Shown one piece after another: positions 57,208 to 64,000 of a stretch of DNA of 64,000 nt. Each line of letters begins with the position of its first letter. The first letter of the stretch is position 1. The position numbers were made by a program, and so were the translations under genes. The notes under the pieces are model-generated. The model saw nothing but the letters and a program-made list of their open reading frames with translations, was not told the origin of the DNA and did not search any database. Source of the DNA: Buttiauxella massiliensis (GTDB lineage: Bacteria; Pseudomonadota; Gammaproteobacteria; Enterobacterales; Enterobacteriaceae); the NCBI RefSeq assembly GCF_902500225.1, contig NZ_LR722666.1, positions 1 to 64,000 on the forward strand, written 5' to 3'.

Positions 57208-58248
57208 ATGAGTGATAACATTCGTGTCGGATTAATCGGTTACGGTTACGCCAGCAAGACGTTTCATGCCCCCTTAATTGTGGGCACACCGGGTATGGTT
57301 CTGGCCGGTGTCTCGAGCAGCGATGCCACGAAAGTTCATGCTGACTGGCCAAATATACCGGTAGTCTCTGATCCTCATCATCTGTTCAATGACCCAAATA
57401 TCGATTTAATTGTTATTCCTACCCCAAACGATACGCACTTCCCGCTGGCTAAAGCAGCGCTGGAAGCGGGTAAACATGTCGTTGTCGATAAACCCTTTAC
57501 CGTGACGTTGTCACAAGCTCGTGAGCTTGATGCGCTGGCTAAAAGCTGCGGCTTATTGCTCTCAGTGTTCCATAACCGCCGTTGGGACAGCGATTTCTTA
57601 ACGCTGAAAACGTTACTGGCTGATGGGACGCTAGGTGAGGTCGCGTACTTTGAGTCGCATTTTGACCGCTACCGCCCACAGGTGCGCAACCGCTGGCGTG
57701 AACAGGCGGGTGTTGGGAGCGGGATTTGGTACGATTTAGGGCCACATCTTATCGACCAGGCGCTGAATCTTTTCGGGCTACCGGTTAGTCTGACGGTGGA
57801 TTTAGGTCAGTTGCGTCCAGGCGCGCAAGCGACAGACTACTTCCATGCTGTGCTGGCCTATCCACAGCGTCGTGTTGTACTGCATGGCACGTTGCTGGCT
57901 GCGGCAGAAACTGCTCGCTATATCGTGCATGGTACGCGCGGCAGCTATATCAAATATGGTTTGGATCCGCAGGAAGATCGCCTCAAATCTGGCGAACGTT
58001 TGCCGCAAGAGGATTGGGGCTACGATATGCGTGATGGCGTATTAACGTTAGCGCAGGGTGAGGTGATGACCGAGCAAACCTTGCTAACGGTTCCGGGTAA
58101 TTATCCGGCTTACTATGCGGGGATTCGTGATGCACTGACCGGTCATGGAGAGAACCCGGTTCCTGCGGCACAGGCGATTCAAGTCATGGAAATGATCGAG
58201 CTGGGTATGGAATCTGCGAAACACCGTGCTACGTTGAATCTGGCGTAA
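57208..58248 (+). CDS. ydgJ: Gfo/Idh/MocA family oxidoreductase YdgJ
   Basis: A 346-residue NAD(P)-dependent oxidoreductase. The Rossmann region starts IRVGLIGYGYASKTFHAPL, and DKPFTVT carries the usual catalytic Lys. Substrate unknown; same length as E. coli YdgJ. AGGAAAG precedes the ATG. A REP-like palindrome follows. Confidence 0.95.
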   Translation: MSDNIRVGLIGYGYASKTFHAPLIVGTPGMVLAGVSSSDATKVHADWPNIPVVSDPHHLFNDPNIDLIVIPTPNDTHFPLAKAALEAGKHVVVDKPFTVTLSQARELDALAKSCGLLLSVFHNRRWDSDFLTLKTLLADGTLGEVAYFESHFDRYRPQVRNRWREQAGVGSGIWYDLGPHLIDQALNLFGLPVSLTVDLGQLRPGAQATDYFHAVLAYPQRRVVLHGTLLAAAETARYIVHGTRGSYIKYGLDPQEDRLKSGERLPQEDWGYDMRDGVLTLAQGEVMTEQTLLTVPGNYPAYYAGIRDALTGHGENPVPAAQAIQVMEMIELGMESAKHRATLNLA

Positions 58249-58260
58249 CAGGGATTTGTA

Positions 58261-58288
58261 GGGTGGATTAGCGTAAGCGACATCCACC
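58261..58288. repeat. REP-like palindrome between ydgJ and speG
   Basis: GGGTGGATTAGCG with GACATCCACC forms an imperfect stem; the same unit type occurs at 19351. It lies between convergent genes, a typical REP position. Confidence 0.7.
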
Positions 58289-58295
58289 ACATTGA

Positions 58296-58853
58296 TTACT
58301 GCGCAGTCGGTTTTAAAATAGTGCCACTACTTTTGTGTTCCGCCAGATATTGATGCTGGAAAATACACATACGAATTGTGTTGCGGTATTCGCCATTGAT
58401 AAAGAATTCATGGATTAATTCACCTTCCACCATAAAGCCCAGCTTCTTATATATATGCACGGCTTTTTCATTTTCTTTATCGACAATCAAATAGAGCTTG
58501 TACAGGTTTAACACCATAAACCCATAATCCATTGCAAGTTTTGCGGCGCGCGATGCCAGGCCTTTGCCCTGATAGTCAGGAGAAATAATTATCTGGAATT
58601 CAGCGCGGCGGTGAATGTGGTTAATTTCAACCAGTTCGACCAGGCCTGCTTTTTCGCCGTTACACTCGATAACAAAACGACGCTCACTTTGATCGTGAAT
58701 ATGTTTGTCATAAAGGTCCGACAGCTCGACAAACGCTTCATAAGGCTCTTCAAACCAATAGCGCATCACGCTTGCGTTGTTGTCCAGTTGATGGACGAAG
58801 CGGAGATCTTCGCGCTCAAGTGGGCGAAGCTTGATTTGTAGATCGTGGCTCAT
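58296..58853 (-). CDS. speG: Spermidine N1-acetyltransferase
   Basis: A 185-residue GNAT enzyme. The acetyl-CoA loop is [21 protein letters not shown], and [20 protein letters not shown] is the allosteric/substrate region. It acetylates spermidine to relieve polyamine toxicity. Start at 58853 follows AAAGGA; an upstream ATG adds five residues. Confidence 0.96.
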   Translation of the reverse strand: MSHDLQIKLRPLEREDLRFVHQLDNNASVMRYWFEEPYEAFVELSDLYDKHIHDQSERRFVIECNGEKAGLVELVEINHIHRRAEFQIIISPDYQGKGLASRAAKLAMDYGFMVLNLYKLYLIVDKENEKAVHIYKKLGFMVEGELIHEFFINGEYRNTIRMCIFQHQYLAEHKSSGTILKPTAQ

Positions 58854-58916
58854 TTGAATTCCTTTCAAAGTGAATAAGGCTCCTGTTAAGAAGCCTTATT
58901 GGGTAACAGTACAAAA

Positions 58917-59267
58917 TTACGGTGCGACAGTTCGACCAGTTCGGCGGTCCAGGCAACGTAGGGTGTTAGGTTCCCAGTAAGCGTTAACGTTAGCACTTTT
59001 CTGGCAATTATCGCGGGCATCAAAAGCCGTGTCGGTTTTGTCCCACTCTTTTTCGGCGCGTTTGTTCACTTTTTGGCGCAGAGAGCGTGTGTCATTCCAT
59101 TGCTCTTTGTCCATCGCCGCATCCTGGCGAGTCTGCGCATTGTCACCAGATTCAATGATCAGCTTATTGGTCTGAGCATGGAGTGGTTGAACAAACGCAA
59201 ATGCACTCAGCAGCAACGCCAACGGCAGTGTTGCCATGGTGAGACGTTTGCGAAGGATTGTGTTCAT
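58917..59267 (-). CDS. ynfB: DUF1283 periplasmic protein YnfB
   Basis: A 116-residue protein with a signal peptide (about 31 residues, ending VQPLHA) and the DUF1283 core [25 protein letters not shown] and [16 protein letters not shown]. Two cysteines could form a disulfide. Function unknown. AAAGGAAA precedes the ATG. Confidence 0.92.
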   Translation of the reverse strand: MNTILRKRLTMATLPLALLLSAFAFVQPLHAQTNKLIIESGDNAQTRQDAAMDKEQWNDTRSLRQKVNKRAEKEWDKTDTAFDARDNCQKSANVNAYWEPNTLRCLDRRTGRTVAP

Positions 59268-59377
59268 TGCTGTTTCCTTTTAGGGTGAAGCCCGACTTAT
59301 TAAAGTAAATAAATTATGGAGTGGGGTACGTACCAGACGACCCATTATTGACCTCATTATCCCAGAGATTGTTCAAT

Positions 59378-59704
59378 ATGATCAAAACAACCGTGCTTTT
59401 TTTTGCCACTGCTCTTGCTGAAATCATCGGCTGCTTTTTACCGTGGCTGTGGTTAAAGCGCGAAGGTTCCCCGCTATTGCTGATCCCCGCCGCCTTCTCC
59501 CTTGCGTTATTTGTCTGGTTATTAACCCTACATCCAGCTGCCAGTGGGCGCGTTTATGCCGCATACGGCGGGGTGTACGTTGTGACCGCTTTGCTGTGGT
59601 TACGTTGGGTGGATGGCGTCAAGTTAAGTACTTATGACTGGGTTGGTGCCGCAGTCGCATTCTGCGGCATGTTGATCATTGTTGCTGGTTGGCGCCGGGG
59701 CTGA
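59378..59704 (+). CDS. ynfA: UPF0060 membrane protein YnfA
   Basis: A 108-residue four-helix membrane protein of the SMR-like YnfA family, which has been linked to drug efflux. The start [19 protein letters not shown] at 59378 matches the usual length; a longer ORF to 59321 is rejected. Confidence 0.94.
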   Translation: MIKTTVLFFATALAEIIGCFLPWLWLKREGSPLLLIPAAFSLALFVWLLTLHPAASGRVYAAYGGVYVVTALLWLRWVDGVKLSTYDWVGAAVAFCGMLIIVAGWRRG

Positions 59705-59771
59705 TTAGTCTTCTCTTTTTTATCTAAAAATCACTCAATTCCCCCCGCATCTCTGATGTAACTCCTTGCAA

Positions 59772-59794
59772 GAGTCACAAAATAATTGTGACTC
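59772..59794. promoter_or_regulatory. Perfect inverted repeat upstream of rspA
   Basis: GAGTCACAA and TTGTGACTC are perfect 9-bp arms around AATAA, 92 bp upstream of rspA. It is not a CRP site (half-sites are in the opposite orientation). A second symmetric motif, ATACTTGTATGGTAGTAT, lies nearby at about 59817-59834. Likely operator, perhaps for a GntR-type regulator such as RspR (inference). Confidence 0.6.
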
Positions 59795-59885
59795 AGTCCG
59801 CCAAAATTCGATCGGCATACTTGTATGGTAGTATTTCAAGGGTTAATTTCACACTCATTGAATACCGTGTAGTAAGGGAACCTGA

Positions 59886-61100
59886 ATGAAAATTGTAAAA
59901 GCAGAAGTATTTGTCACTTGCCCAGGGCGAAACTTTGTCACGCTAAAAATCACCACGGACAATGGGTTAACAGGCTTGGGTGATGCCACCTTAAACGGCC
60001 GTGAACTACCGGTTGCATCGTATCTAAAAGATCACGTATGCCCACAGCTAATTGGCCGTGATGCGCACCGTATCGAAGATATCTGGCAGTTCTTCTATAA
60101 AGGCGCTTACTGGCGCCGTGGGCCAGTAACTATGTCCGCGATTTCAGCAGTCGACGTGGCGCTGTGGGATATCAAAGCTAAAGCCGCTGGCATGCCGTTA
60201 TATCAATTGCTCGGTGGGGCATCGCGTGAAGGCGTCATGGTCTATTGCCACACCACTGGTCATTCTATCGATGACGTGCTGGAAGATTACGCGCGCCATA
60301 AAGAAATGGGCTTCAAAGCAATACGCGTGCAGTGTGGCGTTCCGGGCATGAAAACCACCTACGGCATGGCAAAAGGCAAAGGGCTGTCTTACGAACCGGC
60401 AACCAAAGGCGACTGGCCAGAAGAACAGTTATGGTCAACGGAAAAATATCTCGACTTCACGCCGAAGCTGTTCGATGCCGTACGCAGCAAATTTGGTTTC
60501 AACGAACACTTACTCCACGACATGCATCACCGCCTGACGCCAATTGAAGCCGCACGCTTTGGTAAAAGCATTGAAGAACATCGTCTGTTCTGGATGGAAG
60601 ACCCAACTCCAGCCGAAAACCAGGAGTGTTTCCGTCTGATTCGGCAGCACACCGTCACGCCAATTGCTGTCGGTGAAGTATTTAACAGCATCTGGGACTG
60701 CAAGCAGCTTATTGAAGAGCAGCTTATTGATTACATCCGCACCACAATTACCCATGCCGGCGGCATTACGGGTATGCGCCGCATTGCTGATTTTGCTTCG
60801 CTCTACCAGGTGCGCACCGGTGCACATGGGCCATCTGACCTTTCACCTGTCTGCATGGCCGCTGCACTGCACTTTGATTTATGGGTGCCTAACTTTGGCG
60901 TGCAAGAATATATGGGTTACTCCGAGCAAATGCTGGAGGTATTCCCGCATAACTGGACGTTCGATAACGGTTATATGCACCCAGGCGATAAGCCAGGTAT
61001 TGGCATTGAGTTCGATGAAAAACTGGCAGCGAAATATCCCTACGAACCCGCTTATTTGCCGGTCGCTCGCCTTGAAGATGGCACATTGTGGAATTGGTAA
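59886..61100 (+). CDS. rspA: Mannonate dehydratase family protein RspA
   Basis: A 404-residue enolase-superfamily protein, same length as E. coli RspA. Metal-binding and catalytic segments are [22 protein letters not shown] and [11 protein letters not shown]. The family dehydrates D-mannonate (or a related sugar acid) to 2-keto-3-deoxygluconate, often with low activity. First gene of rspA-rspB-transporter-dehydrogenase. Confidence 0.95.
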   Translation: MKIVKAEVFVTCPGRNFVTLKITTDNGLTGLGDATLNGRELPVASYLKDHVCPQLIGRDAHRIEDIWQFFYKGAYWRRGPVTMSAISAVDVALWDIKAKAAGMPLYQLLGGASREGVMVYCHTTGHSIDDVLEDYARHKEMGFKAIRVQCGVPGMKTTYGMAKGKGLSYEPATKGDWPEEQLWSTEKYLDFTPKLFDAVRSKFGFNEHLLHDMHHRLTPIEAARFGKSIEEHRLFWMEDPTPAENQECFRLIRQHTVTPIAVGEVFNSIWDCKQLIEEQLIDYIRTTITHAGGITGMRRIADFASLYQVRTGAHGPSDLSPVCMAAALHFDLWVPNFGVQEYMGYSEQMLEVFPHNWTFDNGYMHPGDKPGIGIEFDEKLAAKYPYEPAYLPVARLEDGTLWNW

Positions 61101-61114
61101 CAGGAGAGACAAAC

Positions 61115-62128
61115 ATGAAAAGCGTAACCATACAGCAACCAGAAAAACTGGTGATTGAAGAACGTGCCATTCCACAACCGTTACCAGGAGAAGTAAGAAT
61201 ACGTGTTACATGCGCCGGGATTTGTGGCTCTGATGTTCACATTTATCGCGGCCATAATCCTTTTGCCAGATATCCCCGTGTGATTGGGCATGAGTTTTTC
61301 GGCCACATTGATGCGGTCGGAGAAGGCATTGAAAAAACACGCATCGGTGAACGTGTAGTCGGTGATCCTGTCGTCAGTTGCGGTCATTGTTATCCATGTG
61401 CGGTAGGGCGGCCCAATGTCTGCGCTGAACTTCAGGTCATTGGTGTGCATCGTGATGGCGGATTTAGTGAATACATCACGCTGCCAGCTCAAAACGCGCA
61501 CGTCGTGCCTGATTCCATTCCCGATAATGAAGCGACCATGGTTGAACCCTTTACCATTGCGGCAAATATTTGCTCGCAGATGAAACCTTGCACGTTGGAT
61601 ACGGTGCTTATCTACGGCGCAGGCCCGATGGGACTGACCTCTATACAGGCTTTACGCGGCGTATACGGCGTGAAAGAAATAGTTGTTGCTGACCGCATTG
61701 ACGAACGCCTCTCCATGGCGAAAGCAAACGGTGCCGATTGGGTGATTAACAACGCGAAAAGTGATTTAAAAAACGAATTGGACGCGCTCGGTATTCGCCC
61801 GACATTGATCATTGATGCGGCCTGTCATCCGTCAATTTTACCGGAAGCGATAACCCTCGCATCACCCGCTGCCCGTATCGGAATTATGGGGTTTTCATCC
61901 GAACCTTGTGTCATTAGCCAGCAGGCCATAACTAGCAAAGAGCTGACTATTTATAGTTCGCGCCTTAACAGCAACCGCTTCCCAATGGTCATTAACTGGA
62001 TGACTGAAAAGAAGATCCAGCCGGAGAAACTCATCACTCATCAGCTCGCCTACACGCAGGTGCTTGAAGCCATGGAACTCTTCGAGAAAGACCAGAGGAA
62101 GTGCTGCAAGGTCTTATTGAAGTTCTAA
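61115..62128 (+). CDS. rspB: Zinc-dependent alcohol dehydrogenase RspB
   Basis: A 337-residue medium-chain dehydrogenase. Catalytic zinc region CAGICGSDVHIYRGHNPF with GHEFFGHIDAVGEG, structural zinc CGHCYPCAVGRPNVC, and Rossmann motif YGAGPMGL. Start at 61115 follows GGAGAGA, 14 bp after rspA. Probably oxidises a sugar acid such as L-gulonate or L-idonate-like substrates (inference). Confidence 0.93.
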   Translation: MKSVTIQQPEKLVIEERAIPQPLPGEVRIRVTCAGICGSDVHIYRGHNPFARYPRVIGHEFFGHIDAVGEGIEKTRIGERVVGDPVVSCGHCYPCAVGRPNVCAELQVIGVHRDGGFSEYITLPAQNAHVVPDSIPDNEATMVEPFTIAANICSQMKPCTLDTVLIYGAGPMGLTSIQALRGVYGVKEIVVADRIDERLSMAKANGADWVINNAKSDLKNELDALGIRPTLIIDAACHPSILPEAITLASPAARIGIMGFSSEPCVISQQAITSKELTIYSSRLNSNRFPMVINWMTEKKIQPEKLITHQLAYTQVLEAMELFEKDQRKCCKVLLKF

Positions 62129-62191
62129 GTCCTAAAATCTGTACCCGCATATTTGCTGTACCTACAACGACAAATAGCAGAGAACATAATA

Positions 62192-63592
62192 ATGAATACA
62201 ATAACTAAACTTGATAATACACAACCTGAAAGAAGCACCAGTGATTTGATTAAAGCCGCCGTCTCTGGTTGGTTAGGAACAGCGCTGGAATTTATGGATT
62301 TCCAGTTATATTCCCTCGGGGCAGCACTGGTCTTCCATGAAATCTTTTTCCCTGAACAATCCGCTGCCATGGCGCTGATTCTGGCGATGGGAACTTACGG
62401 CGCAGGTTATATCGCGCGCATCGCCGGTGCCTTTTTCTTTGGCCGTATGGGTGACACCATTGGCCGTAAGAGAGTGTTGTTTATTACCATCACCATGATG
62501 GGAATTTGCACAACATTAATTGGCGTATTACCGACGTACGCTCAAATAGGTATTTTCGCCCCGTTATTACTGGTTCTACTGCGTATTATTCAGGGCCTGG
62601 GCGCAGGTGCTGAAATATCCGGTGCCGGAACCATGCTCGCTGAATATGCGCCAAAAGGTAAACGCGGCATTATTTCGTCACTGGTAGCCATGGGGACCAA
62701 CTGCGGCACATTATCGGCAACCGCCATTTGGGCTATCATGTTCTTCTTCCTGTCGAAAGAAGAGTTATTGGCCTGGGGCTGGCGTGTGCCATTCCTCGCA
62801 AGTGTAGTGGTGATGATTTTTGCTATTTGGTTGCGAATGAATCTGAAAGAAAGCCCGGTATTTGAAAAAGTAAACGAAGAAACGGGAACTGCGTCTGCGG
62901 CTAAACAAGCAACTGATAATACCCATTCTCTGGGAGCAATGTTCACCAGCAAATCCTTCTGGTTGGCTACAGGCTTGCGCTTTGGTCAGGCGGGTAACTC
63001 TGGGTTAATTCAAACCTTCCTCGCCGGTTACCTCGTGCAAACACTGCTGTTTGAGAAAAGCGTGCCAACTGATGCCCTGATGATAAGCTCCGTGATTGGC
63101 TTCTTTACCATTCCATTCCTCGGCTGGCTGTCCGACAAAATAGGCCGCCGTGTTCCTTATATTATCGTCAGTATTTCGTCGATTATTCTCGCCTATCCGA
63201 TGTTGTCGATGATTATGGACAAGAGTAATAGCGTGAATGTGATTATGGCCTCGATCATTATTATTCATAACGTGGCGGTTCTGGGGCTGTTTGCTCTGGA
63301 AAACATTACCATGGCGGAAATGTTCGGTTCGCGTAATCGCTTTACGCGGATGGCCATATCTAAAGAGGCGGGGGGGCTGGTGGCTGTCGGCTTTGGCCCG
63401 GTGCTGGCGGGGATCTTCGTCAATATGACTGATTCCTGGTGGCCAATTGTAGTAATGATGATTTCTTATTCTGTAATTGGATTGATTTCGGCAGTACTCA
63501 TGCCGGAGGTGAAAGACCGTGATTTGAGCTTGTTGGAAGATGCTGCCGAACCCGCACCTGTTAATCACGTGGTAAAGGGATTGCATGTTTAA
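62192..63592 (+). CDS. ydfJ: MHS-family MFS transporter (YdfJ-like)
   Basis: A 466-residue twelve-helix MFS protein. FFGRMGDTIGRKRVL and the GLGAGAEISGAGTMLAEYAP block mark the metabolite:H+ symporter subfamily. In E. coli K-12 the related gene ydfJ near rspAB is broken; here it is intact. Start ATG 62192 is chosen over TTG 62153. Likely imports the sugar acid processed by this cluster. Confidence 0.85.
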   Translation: MNTITKLDNTQPERSTSDLIKAAVSGWLGTALEFMDFQLYSLGAALVFHEIFFPEQSAAMALILAMGTYGAGYIARIAGAFFFGRMGDTIGRKRVLFITITMMGICTTLIGVLPTYAQIGIFAPLLLVLLRIIQGLGAGAEISGAGTMLAEYAPKGKRGIISSLVAMGTNCGTLSATAIWAIMFFFLSKEELLAWGWRVPFLASVVVMIFAIWLRMNLKESPVFEKVNEETGTASAAKQATDNTHSLGAMFTSKSFWLATGLRFGQAGNSGLIQTFLAGYLVQTLLFEKSVPTDALMISSVIGFFTIPFLGWLSDKIGRRVPYIIVSISSIILAYPMLSMIMDKSNSVNVIMASIIIIHNVAVLGLFALENITMAEMFGSRNRFTRMAISKEAGGLVAVGFGPVLAGIFVNMTDSWWPIVVMMISYSVIGLISAVLMPEVKDRDLSLLEDAAEPAPVNHVVKGLHV

Positions 63593-63670
63593 ACACCAAA
63601 GCGTGAGTTGTTATACACCTTTATTGTTATGTCATACCAAAAGCACTAAAGTTTAATGCAAATCAATATG

Positions 63671-63694
63671 CAGACTACCATGTCAGGTAGTCTG
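63671..63694. promoter_or_regulatory. Perfect hairpin between ydfJ and the dehydrogenase gene
   Basis: CAGACTACC and GGTAGTCTG form 9-bp perfect arms around ATGTCA. No T-run follows, so it may be an operator or processing site rather than a terminator. Confidence 0.5.
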
Positions 63695-63731
63695 TGGCAG
63701 TCCCCAAGTTAACTACTCAGCGAGTTTTAAA

Positions 63732-64000
63732 ATGGAAAACAAGCTCTTATCTGCAAAAGCTATTCTCCCACAATACGACCGTAGCAAACTGGTATCCCGT
63801 ATCGTTCATCTTGGATTCGGTGCATTCCATCGCGCTCATCAGGCGGTTTACGCCGATATCCTGGCAAATGAACATGGTAGCGATTGGGGTTACTGCGAAG
63901 TCAACCTGATTGGTGGCGAACAGCAAATTGCTGATTTGAAACAGCAAGACAACCTTTATAGCGTGGCTGAAATGTCAGCCGACGCATGGCATTGCCGCGT
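63732..64000 (+). CDS. ydfI: Mannitol dehydrogenase family protein (YdfI-like), cut by window end
   Basis: The first 89 codons of a gene continuing past the window. NAD-binding start [20 protein letters not shown] and [14 protein letters not shown] match mannonate/fructuronate oxidoreductases (UxuB/YdfI). It probably reduces fructuronate or oxidises D-mannonate, fitting RspA. In E. coli ydfI is also found with rspAB. Confidence 0.88.
   Translation, partial: MENKLLSAKAILPQYDRSKLVSRIVHLGFGAFHRAHQAVYADILANEHGSDWGYCEVNLIGGEQQIADLKQQDNLYSVAEMSADAWHCR

Noticed and set aside
59772..59794. CRP site upstream of rspA
   Set aside because: TCACA and TGTGA are present but in inverted order relative to a CRP site, so this is a different palindrome.
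1..64000. CRISPR arrays, insertion sequences, integrases or prophage genes
   Set aside because: No regularly spaced repeats, transposase or integrase ORFs were seen; the direct repeats at 2.6-4.1 kb are gene duplications.

Overview
The window is a chromosomal segment of an enterobacterium (family Enterobacteriaceae, roughly 50% GC). From mdtK to ydgJ the gene content and order follow the Escherichia coli chromosome closely: ribE, cfa, punCR, purR, sodB, mepH, grxD, rnt, gloA-nemAR, ydhL, ydhF, sodC, ydhIJK, slyA, slyB, anmK, mliC, pdxH, tyrS, pdxY, gstA, dtpA, nth, rsxEGDCBA, ydgK, cnu, ydgJ. ERIC and REP-type repeats also point to enterobacteria. The genus cannot be fixed from the sequence alone; a Buttiauxella, Kluyvera or Enterobacter-like organism would fit.

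Region 1 (1-16.4 kb) is the end of a type VI secretion (T6SS) cluster. It has two parts. The first is an AT-richer array of three lipase-like effectors (one cut by the window edge), each followed by a periplasmic Tli4-like immunity gene. Two extra tandem immunity copies and one truncated remnant lie between the first and second effectors. The second part is tssF-tssG-tssJ-tssE-tagA. The cluster stops about 220 bp from two tandem tRNA-Val(GAC) genes. The array is the most unusual part of the window: a 279-bp perfect direct repeat, mosaic immunity genes, and effector-end relics in front of each extra immunity gene suggest recombination and effector loss.

Region 2 (16.6-33.9 kb) is core housekeeping: multidrug export (mdtK), riboflavin synthase, cyclopropane fatty acid synthase, purine nucleoside import and its regulators, iron superoxide dismutase, a murein endopeptidase, glutaredoxin 4, RNase T, and the NemR-controlled electrophile detoxification genes. 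A three-gene beta-glucoside operon (PTS EIIC, 6-phospho-beta-glucosidase, LacI-type repressor) is inserted between ribE and cfa. It has a readable promoter with a CRP site and a perfect palindromic operator.

Region 3 (33.9-46.9 kb) begins with eptA, a lipid A phosphoethanolamine transferase that sits behind a near-consensus PmrA box between nemR and ydhL. It continues with sodC, the ydhIJK efflux genes, slyA (TTG start, self-operator), slyB (PhoP-type promoter), anmK, mliC, pdxH, tyrS and pdxY. Several of these belong to envelope-stress and cationic-peptide responses.

Region 4 (47-59.7 kb) carries gstA, the peptide transporter dtpA, the Rsx electron-transport complex with nth as last gene, ydgK, the Hha-family regulator cnu, ydgJ, speG, ynfB and ynfA.

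Region 5 (59.9-64 kb) is a sugar-acid cluster, rspA-rspB-MFS transporter-mannitol dehydrogenase family (last gene cut by the window end), with a perfect inverted repeat in its promoter.
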